Assembly (NCBI GenBank): GCA_037951105.1
Contig: JBAMJV010003802.1
Span: 1-64,000 of the forward strand
Length of the DNA: 64,000 nucleotides
DNA from: Echinarachnius parma
Taxonomy: Eukaryota; Echinodermata; Echinoidea; Clypeasteroida; Echinarachniidae
Direction: 5' to 3'
The position numbers and the translations under genes were made by a program. How positions within the stretch are numbered: position 1 is the stretch's first letter; each line of letters opens with the position of its first letter. Below, piece by piece: positions 1-10,985 of this stretch. The notes beneath the pieces were generated by a model. The model ran no database searches and was not told where the DNA came from. It saw nothing but the letters and a program-made list of their open reading frames with translations.

Positions 1-300
1 TATTATCAAGTAAATAAGCAGAACAGAGATAAAAGTTAATAAGCAGAAAATAAATAAATAAGCAGAAAACAAAATAACAGATGAACAGAGACAAAATAAA
101 TGAGCAGAGAAAAAAGTAAATGTGCTGAAGATAAAAGTAAATGAGCATCGTATAAAGTAAATAAATAAACAGTAAAGGAATAAATGAGTAGAGAAAAAAA
201 GTAAATGAGTAGAAAAAACAAGGAAATAAGCAGAGAGTAAATGGGCAGAAAGAAAAGTAAAAAAGCACAGGGAAAAACATGAGCAGAAAAAAGCAAATGA
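1..300. repeat. Degenerate A-rich minisatellite
   Basis: Repeats of a roughly 20-bp unit with core AAATAAGCAGA followed by A-rich spacers run from the window edge to about 300. The unit reads TAAATGAGCAGA or TAAATAAGCAGA in different copies. The minus strand is open here (36-296), but the peptide is a leucine/phenylalanine/serine repeat that simply follows the DNA repeat. The array is cut by the window start. Confidence 0.75.
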
Positions 301-554
301 GAGGAATTCCTTACATCTGTCCAATGCTATCTGTCATCGCGGATATATGGAGCTTTGAGTGAATGGGACAGATAATCAATCAGCTACGGGGGTGAATGAA
401 TCGCCCCTTTCTGCCTTCACCAAGGACTCATTTGTGGTAGTACAAAATGTGATGATTTCCAACGAGGAAAACATGCTCCCAAGTTCACATACCCTAAACA
501 GTGGTGACACAAATCGATTTAGGATTTTCTGGGCTGCAATCACTAACCTACAAT

Positions 555-640
555 GTTTTTTTTTTCTTTTTCATTTCATACAAACTCAAGACAATATTAT
601 CTGTGTGTATGTGTGTGCGTGCGTGTGTGTGTGAGTCTGT
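555..640. repeat. T-tract and (TG)n microsatellite
   Basis: A run of T interrupted by single C residues (about 556-572) is followed by TGTGTGTATGTGTGTGCG-type dinucleotide repeat at 600-634. A second shorter TG repeat lies at about 943-972, on the far side of the inverted motif cluster described next. Confidence 0.8.
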
Positions 641-644
641 AAGC

Positions 645-935
645 ACCCCCAACCGAGGACATAATATATGCCACTACTATCCAACCACGGACACATTTCC
701 AACCGTGGACCGTCCTCGTTTACTTAACTAGTGCAAAGGATTGCTAATTCATATGCCATTCATATGCGCGCGCATCGAAAATCCGGAAAAATTAACATGC
801 ACCCCGTACGTCCACGGTTGGACGCAGAAAGTCAAACACATACACAATAGTCCTCGGTGACGCAGAATATCAATGTGACACATATTAGTGTGTCCACGTT
901 TGCATAGTACAAGGATTTAGGTCCTCGATTGACAC
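645..935. repeat. Clustered CCAACCGAGGAC motifs in opposed orientations
   Basis: The left half carries CCAACCGAGGAC, CCAACCACGGAC and CCAACCGTGGAC (about 648-710). The right half carries the reverse-oriented forms GTCCACGGTTGG, GTCCTCGGTGAC and GTCCTCGATTG (about 810-930). The turn is near a CATATGCGCGCGCATC segment at about 760-777. This is a spaced, imperfect inverted arrangement flanked by TG repeats. Target duplications are not apparent and the class is unknown. Confidence 0.45.
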
Positions 936-1180
936 GATTTACGGGTATGTGTGTATGTGTGTTTGTGTGTAAGGAAGAGAGGGGGAGACTCGCCTGAATC
1001 CTAAATTATCCTAAATCTATAACCACCCTCTTATCTAGTCCCGAGTCTTTCTGTCTAAGTTTTACATTCCTGCTCTGTTCATATCAGCTGAAGATAACCA
1101 CAGCAAGAAATTTTCCTGAATTATTAAATGCACAAATTACAATATTTGCCTTCAATAATGTTCCTTCAATCTGTACTATC

Positions 1181-1490
1181 CCAGGAGGTTTTTCGCAAAG
1201 ATTAAAAGTTGAACTCTACTCTAAGTTAGACCTAAATATTATGGAAAGCCGTTAGTTTCTTTGTTAAATTGTTGAAACAGTTCTTTTTAAAAGGTTTACA
1301 TTTTGATAAAAACATAAATATTTGTTATTATCAATGAGCCTTAAAGTTATTAATATGAATTTGTGTTGTTAGTCTCAAATAATTGAATTTGCTTGCTTTT
1401 GAATATGTTTTATTCAAAGCCTACAAATGGCCTACCATAATTTTTAGTTCAATTTAAAATGTAGGTTCTATCTTTGTGATACAACCCCCG
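1181..1490. mobile_element. Inverted-repeat MITE, family D (copy 1)
   Basis: A roughly 310-bp non-coding element. The left arm (CCAGGAGGTTTTTCGCAAAG, then AAGTTGAACTCTACTC and TATGGAAAGCC) is matched in reverse at the right end (GGCCTACCATAAT..., GTAGGTTCTATCTTTGTGAT, ACAACCCCC). A closer-matched copy of the same family lies at 26571-26896 and a partial one at about 17150-17345. The copy is diverged, so target duplications cannot be read. Confidence 0.6.
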
Positions 1491-1518
1491 GTAAATATTT
1501 CTTGAGGCTACTATGTTC

Positions 1519-2540
1519 ATGGCAAAATGAGAGATCATTACACAAATGTTTCACCCAGTTCAATGTGAGGTAAGCATTATCACACAAATCAATCAGTTGG
1601 TAGAATGTTTTAAAAAACTACGGCTTCTGTCTTTTAATCAAGGGATGTATCATATTTTTGTGAATTTCTGTGAAGTTCTGTTCTATTCTATCCACGATAA
1701 CAGGATGAAAAAATCGAGCCACTATTCTTCTGAATGGCAAAATGAGACATCATTACATGAAACTTTCACTACGATTGATTGTGAGGTAATGTTTACGACC
1801 GCAAATAGGTCAATCGGTCACATGGATGTGCTAGAAAAACTCACTGCTTCTGCTGTTCAATCAAAGGATCTATCACTTTGTTTCTTGATTTCCGTAAAAT
1901 TCTGCCGTGCACCAACGGATGAAAAACAACTTACTGTTATTTGCGCATGACCTAAAAAGAGATCGCGAAAACCTGCTCCCAAATTGATTGCTGGGAAAGG
2001 TTTATGACTGGAGGTTGATCAATCGGTCTATGTCAGGTAGTCGAAGTAACAAAGTGAAGTCTTGTTTTTTGTTTTTGCTTCTTGCTCTAAATTGGATAAA
2101 AATTGATCCTTTTTCTTTGCACATGGCCCAACAACACATCATTACATGAAAGCTTCCCTCCGTTCAATCAATCGTGAGGTTAGGTTTACAACCGCAGGAA
2201 CATGTAGGTCAATCGGTTGCTAGCAAGTAGTACAAAGAAAAACTTGTGCTGCTACTGTTCCATCGAGGAATGGATCACTTCATGTCTCGATTACCATACA
2301 GATCTGTCATGCTTTAACGGGATGAAAAACGATATATTGCTGTTTGCAAATGGCTCAACCTTAAGATCATTACACGAGTCACTCACAGATTGATTGTAAG
2401 GTTAGGTTTATGACCACAGATTGATCAATTGGTCTATAGTTGAGAATCAAAGAAGAGAAAAATAAAGCTTCATTCTGTTGTTATTTGCACTAAACTGGAT
2501 TACACCTTTCTCTTTGGCGTACTATCATGACATTCAATGA
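1519..2540. repeat. Diverged tandem array, about 170-225 bp units
   Basis: About five degenerate units begin with a CATTACA-rich segment (ATCATTACA at about 1533, 1750, 2137 and 2366). They continue through GATTGATTGTGAGGT and AGGTCAATCGGT and end with GGATGAAAAA and TTTGCACATGGC. A 134-codon open frame (1546-1950) spans two units but is broken in the others. I read it as a by-product of the repeat and not as a gene. Confidence 0.65.
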
Positions 2541-2930
2541 GAGAAAATATACATATTCCTAAAAGTTTACAGTCACCAGTGAGCAAATAATGCCCTTTTT
2601 TTTTCTTCAAAGAAGCTTCACCTTTGGTCATGAACTCTTGTGAACCTTCTAATCCTTTTTCTCAAACAAAATCCAAGGTCACGCATCATTCCTGCCCGGA
2701 CAGTGACCAGAAATACATTTGGATGAATGAATGAATAAACAAATGTAGAGTGAATTTCCTCTCATTCGTATTGCTTCAATGAACATGGTGAAAACAAGCC
2801 AACGAACAAGGTCACAACTTTGTTAAGCCTTTCAATATGAAGATTGTGGAAAGACAATTGAGTTTATGAATACTTAAGAATGAAGAAGTTAAGGGGCAGC
2901 AATATCGTCCCCCCCCACTTCTATCCAAGG
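2541..2930. other. No recognisable feature
   Basis: AT-rich sequence with a short C run at about 2911-2918. No reading frame, RNA gene or repeat was recognised. Confidence 0.6.
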
Positions 2931-4300
2931 CCGATCTCTGATTCTTTGCGATTGACTGCCTGCACAAGTCACTCCATTCGGACAGACCCCTGGGCTTTCT
3001 GTAACGGTCAACCTGCGGTCATAACACATGGCCGAACATTATAACCCTTGGCCAGAGTTGTCAGGCATATAAATTGTGGTCAAGCTACAAACTCTGCCTC
3101 TTTATAGACCTCAAAATACAAAATCAGTCAAGTGCAAGAGATTTCAAGGTCTTTCCATTGTGTAAGATCGATACCCACTCCACATCCATAACAAATTGTT
3201 GATATGAGCGACACCGGTCATTGACATGCCAACGGTATTGAATTTGTACTAAAATCTTTTGCCTGTGAGAAAGAGAGATCTATATATTATGATAGAGAGC
3301 TCATCAAATTCCTTCCTCTAACATTCCCTCATCTTCCTCCAAGGCCGTTTCATGCTCTCTTATTCTTCACGCCTGACCAAACGCGTTACTCCATTGGAAG
3401 AGACTCCAGGGTTTATTTTCACGGTCAAGCTACACACACCATACATATCGGAAAATCGACAATCAGGGTCAAACAACTGTCATTACCGGTCCGTAACCCC
3501 AAAATCCTTTCACGCTTGACCAGACGAGTTACTCTATTGCAAAAGACTCCAGGGCTTGCTATCATGGTCAGGCAATGAACATTTTGTATCAGAGAAACTA
3601 AAAACCAGTCACTGCAAAGTTCAGGTTTAATTATCGGGGTCAAGCTCATGTCACTGCATGTCCATCAACCTAAAATCTCTTGTGAGAAATAACTGGATTG
3701 TTATCCATCACCACTACTTGGTAAACCTTTAAAGGGATCTAGTAACATTGTCCAAATCCACACAACTTACTTAGAAGTCTTATGGTTCTCTCTTACCTTT
3801 TAACAGGTGTTTTTTTTTTCTCGAATATCCCATTTGTTTAATATAAGATATTGGGATGGAAGTATTTGGATATTTCAATTGGAAAGTTAAAACTGTGTAC
3901 AAAGTCTGTGCAATATCACTTTGCATTTTTGCTCATTACCTGGCCATAGAATATCCATCAAACGTGAAATTTTCACACATTACTTAACAGTGGACATATC
4001 AAATCACAAAACTACAGATTTTATCAACCATCCTTTATTTTTGGCACATGTCAACAAAGTTACTAGATCCCTTTAAGTCGGTTGCTGGACATAGTTTTCA
4101 CCAGGGTCAAGCTTCTGTCACCTGGATGTTCATAAATGTTGGAATCCACTCATCCAGGTTTCACAATCACGGTCAAGCAACAATCATCACGCCCCAGTAA
4201 ACCTTGAACTCAACGTTAAATTCACACTTCAAAACCAAACGCGAGTGATTTTGGAACTTCCATCCTACTCTTCATCACGGTTGAGCAAATACAACACCAT
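2930..4300. repeat. Diverged tandem array with GGTCAAGC motif, split by a MITE
   Basis: Units share the order GACCAAACGCGTTACTCC, AGACTCCAGGG, TTTTCACGGTCAAGC. They are recognisable at about 2950-3030, 3372-3435, 3515-3580, 3605-3660, 4085-4150 and 4150-4200. Divergence is high and spacing irregular (about 90-400 bp). The family C element at 3733-4072 interrupts the array. Confidence 0.5.
3733..4072 (+). mobile_element. TTAA-flanked MITE, family C (copy 1)
   Basis: A 340-bp non-coding element with terminal inverted repeats, AGGGATCTAGTAACATTG at the left and CAAAGTTACTAGATCCCT at the right. TTAA flanks it on both sides (3729-3732 and 4073-4076). The interior keeps family words such as TTTTTGCTCATTACC. 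No reading frame is present, so it must use another element's transposase. TTAA duplication is the hallmark of piggyBac-type transposition, but the superfamily is inferred only from the target. Confidence 0.8.
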
Positions 4301-4364
4301 CGTGCATCAGCAAACACTCAAATACGGTTAACTCCTTGTCAACAGCAACCTGGAGTACAATATA

Positions 4365-4444
4365 TTAACCCCATACCTATGCGAACCTGACGGGCTATGT
4401 ACAAAGCCTATGGAGATTTCAGGATCTCGAAGGGGACAGATTAA
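4365..4444 (-). mobile_element. Ultra-short TTAA element, family B
   Basis: An 80-bp unit bounded by TTAA on both sides, containing TGTACAAAGCCTATGGAGAT and GATCTCGAAGGGGACAG. It matches the reverse orientation of the family consensus. Other family B members lie at about 7918, 15244, 18247, 21355, 27216, 43662, 47626, 59965 and 60042. Confidence 0.6.
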
Positions 4445-4496
4445 CTCTATTAGGGACTGCCACAAATAGAAGGAATGGGTTAACCCATTACCTATA

Positions 4497-4733
4497 CAGG
4501 GTGGCCCACAAATAACGGAACAGGGTACTTGCCATACTAAAGACTCATGATGCCCGCCATACTGCATCGAGTAACGATCAACCGTGCGCCATTGTGAGTG
4601 TGCGTTCAGCTGTGTATAGAGAAGAAGGGGTACTAACAATGGTCCACGCATTGAACGTTACTAGTTGCTATGACGGGCATCATGTGTCTTCATTATAACA
4701 AGCACCCCGTTCCGTTATTTCTGGGCCACCCTG
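4497..4733. mobile_element. MITE with CAGGGTGGCCCA termini, nested in a family B copy
   Basis: A roughly 237-bp element with about 30-bp inverted termini: CAGGGTGGCCCACAAATAAC at the left and the complement of CAGGGTGGCCCAGAAATAAC at the right. TATA lies on both sides (4493-4496 and 4734-4737). Family B members read CCTACGGGAACC at this position. CC-TATA-GGAACC is therefore the expected empty site, giving a 4-bp TATA duplication, or TA if the outer bases belong to the element. No coding frame was recognised. Confidence 0.7.
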
Positions 4734-4794
4734 TATAGGAACCTGGTGTATCATGTATTATCTCTGTTGGAAACATAAATCCACTAAAGACAAT

Positions 4795-4870
4795 TTGATT
4801 TTGGTATAACATGCATTCTCTATAGACCCCAGTCCGAGTATTTTCAGGACCAGTCCTGAATGGGTTAAGC
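4795..4870 (-). mobile_element. Ultra-short TTAA element, family A (left end eroded)
   Basis: Reads GGTATAACATGCATTCTC, then ATAGACCCCAGTCCGAGTAT, then CCAGTCCTGAATGGGTTAA. This is the reverse of the family A consensus with its right TTAA intact. Confidence 0.7.
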
Positions 4871-5439
4871 TAAAATGACCATGCATGGGCGAACTGCAAA
4901 ATTAAATCGCGCGAAATCAAACGTCAAAATCAAACTAAATTGGTGACAGTGGTTGGTCACTGACTTGATCAACTGGACCGTGGCTAATGGTTTTAGGTCA
5001 GAGATCTCTCTATGGAATTGGTGGATATTTCTTGCAATTGCAAGAGTAAATTTATTATTTATTATATTTGTTATGGAAAAGCGATTGCTAAAAGTATCTT
5101 GTCCATTCTTCGTTGAATTTCCCTGGAGAGTTTCTAAATTTTGAAATTTGTTTACAGCATGTAGTAAAGTTATGCAAGAAATAGTAAAATATTACACACA
5201 AATTATTCCCTACACACAATGAGAGGTGAGCTATTCCAGCCATCGTGCACAGCACCACAAATGCAAACAATAACATTATCTTGTGCACAACTTTAACTCC
5301 CTGGGGAGCATAATTGTATTTTCCTCATAATGGATATTAAGATTTTATTTCAGTCCATGTATTCTAATTCTTTGAACATATTTATAGTATAACATATTTA
5401 GAGTAATATATTTACTATTATTGATTGGACATACGGACG
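4871..5439. other. No recognisable feature
   Basis: AT-rich unique-looking sequence. Two opposed 60-codon frames near 4953-5288 are short and lack recognisable motifs. A family B-like scrap (TCTTGTGCACAACTTTAACT) lies near 5280. Confidence 0.55.
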
Positions 5440-5815
5440 TCCTGCCCTGAAATTGATACGTAGATATGAGCGTTGTAGCAAGAAGGTGGCCCGTTAGTTG
5501 GAATCAACCGGTGAGGGCCGGCTGTTCCCGCTAGCCTAGCCTAGCAAGCATGTCGAACCAGTGTCCCGTTAATTGATTGAGTACCCGTGTGCACCGGCCA
5601 ATCGACGTTGCCCGTTACTGACCTATTAGGAACGTACTCGCTCATGCGAGATTGTGCGTTTGGAGCCACAGAAGAGCATTACACCGATTGCCTACATTAG
5701 ATTATATCACTTGACAAAGTGTGGCAGCGGCACACGAAACGTCGTGATCTTTTAGATTCCTAGTTGACCACACATTGCGAGACAAACGAATATCACTAGC
5801 GATATTATTTCCGAT
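5440..5815 (+). mobile_element. Penelope-like repeat fragment with hammerhead-like core (copy 1)
   Basis: The segment is more GC-rich than its flanks. It is homologous in reverse orientation to 33775-33990, sharing ACCCGTGTGC, CGGCCAAT, ACTCGCTCA and a block through CGAAACGTCGTGATC to ACAAACGAATATCACTAGCG. Position 5706-5748 folds like a minimal type I hammerhead: ATCAC pairs with GTGAT as stem I, GTGTG with CACAC as stem II, and GAAAC-GTC supplies the 3' core and cleavage triplet. Here the CUGANGA core reads TTGACAA, so this copy is probably dead. Hammerheads of this kind are known from Penelope-like retroelements. No reverse transcriptase is present. Confidence 0.55.
5706..5748 (+). ncRNA. 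Hammerhead ribozyme-like motif, degenerate core
   Basis: Order: ATCAC (stem I), TTGACAA (core, C3 and G8 substituted), A-GTGTG...CACAC (stem II), GAAAC-GTC (core, nearly loopless stem III, cleavage triplet), GTGAT (stem I). Stem III has no room for a loop, as in hammerheads that work as dimers. Confidence 0.45.
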
Positions 5816-5845
5816 TTTTATAGTATATTTAATAACCAGGAATGA

Positions 5846-5930
5846 GGATCAACCCATTCAGGACTGGTCTAAACATATTCTATGCAGAATGTATCCTGTA
5901 CCAAAATCTAAAAGTCCTGAATGGTTTCAA
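5846..5930 (+). mobile_element. Ultra-short element, family A (degraded)
   Basis: AACCCATTCAGGACTGGTC at the left and AAGTCCTGAATGGTTTCAA at the right enclose a diverged core that still contains TATTCTATGCAGAATG. The terminal TTAA sites have decayed. Confidence 0.6.
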
Positions 5931-7160
5931 GATAAAATCATCACTGTTTAAAATTATGCCTTGGGTCATATCTAAATTTAACTACCAATAAAATTATGTG
6001 TTGAGGTAACATAAATGCCTCTGATGATTTACCCCATTTCCCATCAGAAAGATACCACTGATGATCGCAATAAGAAAGCAATTTACAAAACGACTCATGA
6101 GGGGGGGGGGGGGTAATTTACTGCAGCTAAGACTTCCATTATAGCAATAATGGCAGCAATAAAATGACTGACATATTGCCAATGTATAGAAAGTAGAATC
6201 ATACTCCAAAGATAGAAATTAAATCATGACAGATGTACATGTATCATATTTAGCATTTGACAAATCTAGAGTAGGTAATTAATTACAGCTTAATTAATAG
6301 CTAACCATCTGTTCCGATTAATAAATAGTTTCAAATGTGTCCTTCTTTAAGACTTTAAGATTGTTCTACTTTTTTCTGGAACTAACTATGCATTAATGCA
6401 TATTCTAAAAGCAATAAAATATTAAAACTACATGTACATGTATGTACAGTATGTCTTCTATTTAACTTTATGATATGCTTTTATTTACTGCATGCAATAG
6501 CTTTGTTTAATGGTATCGCTAATATTGCCACTAGATACTTGTTCCCTTTAAAATGACTATAAGAGAGTAAAACAGTGAGCAGTGGTTCCTTATTTAAAGG
6601 CAAATATGCGTGGGTTAAAATGGGTAGTCAGCAAAATCCAACTCGCACTCCACCGTAATCTCCCAAGGTAAACTCGATGTGTGTTGGATCGATCTAGAGC
6701 GGTGCTTCGGAATATCTGAACACGGGCCTTCATATGAAATTGCATGCAGCACACAGCTGGTAGCTATTATGTACCAAGCGATAAACTGTACAATGAGCTA
6801 GTCGAAACGCTTGAGCTGATAAGATCCCAGCGGCACCTGTGATGTCGGTGCGGTTGAGCGTGTTGCGTAATACTTTCGCTCGTAAAAATCTCATGATTCG
6901 AGTACCTCCTTGGTATAACCAGAGAGGTGGGACCTCTCTGGTATAACAAACATTCCGAACGCGACTATTTTCGACTTTGGTCGTTCGTGAACTGGGACAG
7001 TTTGCGATCGCTACTTATAACTGAGCAAAGGGGGATTACGTACCGTGCGTAAAAGTGCGCAATATGGATTCGCGCGTCTGATATACCAGTCTGAATTGCC
7101 TTTAACCTCTAGTGTTTTCAAATCTACTGAAGACAAAAGAGGAGACAAAAAAGAACACTT
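5931..7160. other. Mostly unique DNA with a G run and one perfect hairpin
   Basis: A poly-G tract lies at about 6101-6113. The part from 6600 to 7090 is less AT-rich and richer in CpG than its surroundings. It holds a perfect 11-bp stem (ACCAGAGAGGT / ACCTCTCTGGT, 6918-6942) with a GGG loop, itself flanked by direct repeats of TGGTATAAC. No coding frame of note was seen. Confidence 0.5.
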
Positions 7161-7229
7161 TAGTTTACTTAAAATCAACCCAAAATAAGTGCTAATCTAT
7201 ACCCTGAAATTACACTATCATTAATCACA

Positions 7230-7530
7230 ATCCTCATACCAAGGCACTCTAACAAATGCACATACAAAATACACACAGACAGATAGATACACATTATGTG
7301 CATAAATACACACAAGGTAGATAAAATTATCCAAATATGTTTTATTGTTTGATTTAACCCTATATAACTTATCGGGCTTATGACTGGTAATTCAAATGAC
7401 TCAAATAAATTAAAAGGGCTCAAGAAAAAAAAGCTATGCACAACCACGCAAACTGACACACACACATACATACACACACACACATATGAACACATGCACA
7501 AACACAAATATATTAAAATTCCACACAATT
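7230..7530. repeat. Interrupted (CA)n microsatellite region
   Basis: Imperfect CACACATACATACACACAC repeats lie at 7260-7300 and 7455-7505. The 124-codon minus-strand frame across it is a valine/cysteine repeat shadow. Confidence 0.7.
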
Positions 7531-7917
7531 GAAATACAAAATGCTCCAAATAAATAAAATGTTATCTTTAATTTTTTGCAGGATAACCTGTTCGGCATAT
7601 ATGTAAGGAGTAATTAAAATGACTCAAATTGAGAAAGGAAAAAAGTTAAAAGTGATGGATGCTCTCCTAATGCAGCCTCTGGTGTTTTCACAGATCCACT
7701 GGCAGGAGAAAAAAAAAAGTGAGAAACAAATATTAAAAGAAATAATCCTATCCAAAGATGACTCATATGTACAGATATCAGGCCTGCGTAGATGGATTTA
7801 GGCACGTCACTTTGGTAATTATCTATTTTTGTGTAGTTGTATTCACTTTTTTCTGGAAAAATAATAGAAATAGTCATTAACCTATTTACTACTAGTTTTG
7901 CAGGTGCTTGTGGTCGA

Positions 7918-7990
7918 TGGGTTAACCATTCCCTACTTGATTTGCAATTCCCCTAGAGTTGATACAGGACCCAACATGTGCCCTAAGCAT
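7918..7990 (+). mobile_element. Ultra-short TTAA element, family B (3' decayed)
   Basis: TTAACCATTCCCTACTTGAT, then GCAATTCCCCTAGAGTTGAT and ACAGGACCCAACATG match the family B consensus. The right TTAA is lost. Confidence 0.6.
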
Positions 7991-8029
7991 TTAAAAGAAG
8001 AAAATAGGGAAAGTATACTTTTTTATACC

Positions 8030-8610
8030 AATCGTGATAACAGTATGATGTGGCGACCAAGGTATAAATGTTAACGGTGCCAAATTCAGGGTGCGCCATC
8101 ACCAGAATGCCTTGAGAAAGGCAAGTAAACATTCTAAAGAAGAGAGAAGGGGAGGGGGTGGTTGGGAATATACTTTAACACCAATCATCATATTAATCAT
8201 CTCTCTGGTGTGGCCACCAGAGAATCTGTGTCAGCAGGCAAGAAAATTAGGCTACGCCGTCACCATTATCATCATCATAGTTTTTGGGCACATACGATTG
8301 GGCAAAAACAAATTTAGGGCAATGATGAATGGTGCTGGTCAGTTTACCTTCTCTGGCAATTAAGAATAGCAAGTAAAAACAATTTCATACGGAGAGAAAG
8401 AAGCAAAAATATATTTTCGACACTAGTCAGTCTTCATAATTGTGCGGTGTGGCCATCAGGAAATCAGTGTTAGCAGGAAAGATAATGAGGGTATGCCGTC
8501 ACCATCATCATCATCATCGGCACGTCACGTACATTTCGGCAAAACCAAATTTAGGGCAATGATGAATGGTGTCGGTTGGTCAGCCCCTGAGGGCAGTTTT
8601 GATTCAGCGT
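8030..8610. repeat. Tandem array, about 245-bp units (2.3 copies)
   Basis: The units at about 8195-8360 and 8436-8605 share GTGTGGCCA, GAAATCAGTGTTAGCAGG, CGTCACCATCATCATC and AAATTTAGGGCAATGATGAA. A third partial unit starts near 8035 (TGTGGCGACCAAGG ... GCGCCATCACC). Small ORFs across it change frame between units, which argues against coding. Confidence 0.65.
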
Positions 8611-9835
8611 CCAAATGTCCAGTCAGGTTGGGTAGGGACAGGACGGGAAAGGAAGGGTGTCAATTGGGACACATCATTTTCGAGGAGCGTCGGGATTCGG
8701 GGTCGATAGAGTAATTGAACTTAATCAAAAGGTTTCGGCCATAAATCAACATGTTCTTGAAACTTGCGGCCAAGAAATTATGGCGAAGATGTATAGTAAC
8801 TATCAGGGATATATTGGATAACCTTCCCCAACTGACGGATAATAAAGATATACAGAACAATAATTGAGGACCTACAGCTCACAAATATATAATAAAGACA
8901 CAAGTATTAAAAATGAAGATGAAATCATCATTAGGTAATTAGGTCAAGATATTCAGTGGCTATCGCCCGCCAACAAAGTACAAGATTTTGGCGTGACCCA
9001 AAAATTGTTTTCGCAGCAGTTTCAATTCCATTACGATACCGTCTGAAATTGAATTTAAATGTTGATGTGAGAAGACTGCCTTATGAATATTGCATTCCTG
9101 TACACCATGCCTTTACTTTCTTACACTTTCTGGGTGAAAGTGAAAAGTTACATGCACTTTCCGTCTTAATTTTTTGAAAATATTTTTGCCGGGTGAATCA
9201 TTCTTAATCCTTAGTTCTTTTTTGTCATTTTGTGACAATATTTTAGGTCGATGAATCATTTCTAAACCAAATTTGCAATGCAATCCGATAGGTGGTTGAT
9301 ATTATAGTTAAAAGATAGTAAGTCCACAGTTCCATATACTGTATTCTCATACTTTCCAATAATTCATCTCTTGTATGACGACTCTAGCTAACTTTTCTTT
9401 TTAAATATATATGCTTTTATTACAAAACAGTTCCCCTCCCTTCGGACTATATTAATGTATTATTTTGCACACTAAAATTGGACGATGCATCATTTCCTTT
9501 AATACACATCATCCAATAATGTTTAATCGTTTGTCTCTTCTCCTATGGAATGGCTACTCGAACCAACATGTCTTAATTTAGCTACTTTTGAAAAACCAAC
9601 CCTCCCCTTCAAATGGCTCCCTAGTTAGATCAATATATCGCTATCGCATCTCTTGAGTCTTAAGCTGGATATTATACCACTTTTTTCAAATCCACCCTCC
9701 CCCTTCTAATGGTTCCATGACTCAATTGATCTAAAAACGTATCTCCTATCATCATCATTTCATCCTTTCTATTAAAGATCTCCTCTCTTTCTCATCATTG
9801 TGCCGTTTCGTGACATGGGGTAATTAATCAACAAG
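8611..9835. other. No recognisable feature
   Basis: AT-rich sequence. A 73-codon frame at 8956-9177 has no recognisable motif or splice context. TTTTTCAAATCCACCCTCCC-like pyrimidine blocks near 9595 and 9690 are weakly similar to each other. Confidence 0.5.
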
Positions 9836-9839
9836 CTGC

Positions 9840-10985
9840 GCTCCCATCGTTCATCCATCGTAGCTGGACGCTTATTAGCGGCGACGTTAAACAGACTGTG
9901 AGTCAGCCGGGACTGCAGCGTGAGCTAATCGCAGCGACCCCTGTTTAGTCACAGTCTTGCATAACCCCTGTTAAAAACATCCAATGGTTATCCCATAGAG
10001 TACCGAAGTGTGCAGTCACAGCTATTCGTTGTCATGGGTAATGGGTCAAAACAATAATAATAACCACTTTTTACATAGCGCTTTATCACCGAAGTCCCAA
10101 AGCGCTCGGACCATTATTACCTTGGCTTTAGGAGAGCTACCATGATGTGACGCTCAAGCATTCCAAGGAATAAATTCCTGCCAAGTACCCATTTATTACA
10201 CCTGGGTTGAGAGCAGCAAATGTGGATAAAGTGTCTTACTGAAGGACACACATGCTGTGGCTGAGAATCAAACCCACGACCCTAGTATTGCAAGACAAAG
10301 GCTCAAACCAATATACCGCAACACTCCCACAATGTCAGGCATGCCAGAAATTTCTGACCCTGCGATTGCTAAGAAGGCAGTAGTCCAAGCTTCAACCAAC
10401 TAGCAAAAGTCAGAATCAAAGGAAAAGTGGTTTAGAACCATTACTATGTTATAACCAAAGAATGTGACGTCACTACCTAGATGCCTATTTTAGGACTTGT
10501 CCTGGTAATACAGGGGATGGGGTTCATGGCAAAAGTGTGATATACCCAAATTAAATCACCTTTAAGCAAATAATATTTTCAACAATTGGAATCTGGTACG
10601 CCTTGCGTTTAGTCTGATCTGAACAGAGGACGACACCAATGAAAAACTAACCGAATCCTAGCTGACTTAAAGCTGGATGCCGATTACGTTGAATACGATG
10701 ACGTTAAATACAAAGCAATCCAGCCAGGTAGGACAACGCAAGCTAATGAACAGTACAATGGTTGAGGGTACAGTAGTTGGAGATGTGTGACCACCGATAT
10801 CTGATCTAGGACCACACCAATGACCAACTGACTGACTGGCCTAACGGAGCTGGACGCTTATTAATGGCGACGTTGAACACACAGTGAGTCAGGTAGGACA
10901 GCGCAAGCTAAACGAAGTGACCTCTTCACAGTCATGATTTTTTGTAATCGATGTCGCTACTAACTAGACTCCTAAATTGCAACAT
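9840..10985. repeat. Diverged repeat units (AGCTGGACGCTTATTA), split by a SINE
   Basis: AGCTGGACGCTTATTAGCGG at about 9860, AGCTGGATGCCGATTACG at about 10670 and AGCTGGACGCTTATTAATGG at about 10850 head related blocks. These blocks also share GTGAGTCAGG, GGACAGCGCAAGCTAA and GACCACACCAATGA. The tRNA-derived SINE at 10050-10334 lies between the first and second units. Confidence 0.55.
10050..10334 (-). mobile_element. tRNA-derived SINE
   Basis: On the minus strand the head has tRNA-like pol III boxes. A-box-like TATTGGTTTGAGCC lies at about 10300-10313 and B-box-like GTGGGTTTGATTC at about 10264-10277, about 25 bp apart. The body follows, with CTCAACCCAGGTGTAATAAA. The 3' part is AAAGCGCTATGTAAAAAGTG with an ATT-rich tail at 10051-10063. 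This head-body-(ATT)n layout is typical of invertebrate SINEs whose 3' end is recognised by a LINE. It encodes nothing. Direct target repeats were not resolved. Confidence 0.8.

Noticed and set aside
1546-1950. 134-codon frame as a gene
   Set aside because: It spans two units of a diverged tandem array and is interrupted in the other units.
4328-4651. 107-codon minus-strand frame as a transposase fragment
   Set aside because: It crosses the boundary between a family B element and a MITE, so it cannot be an ancestral coding sequence. No DDE motif is visible.
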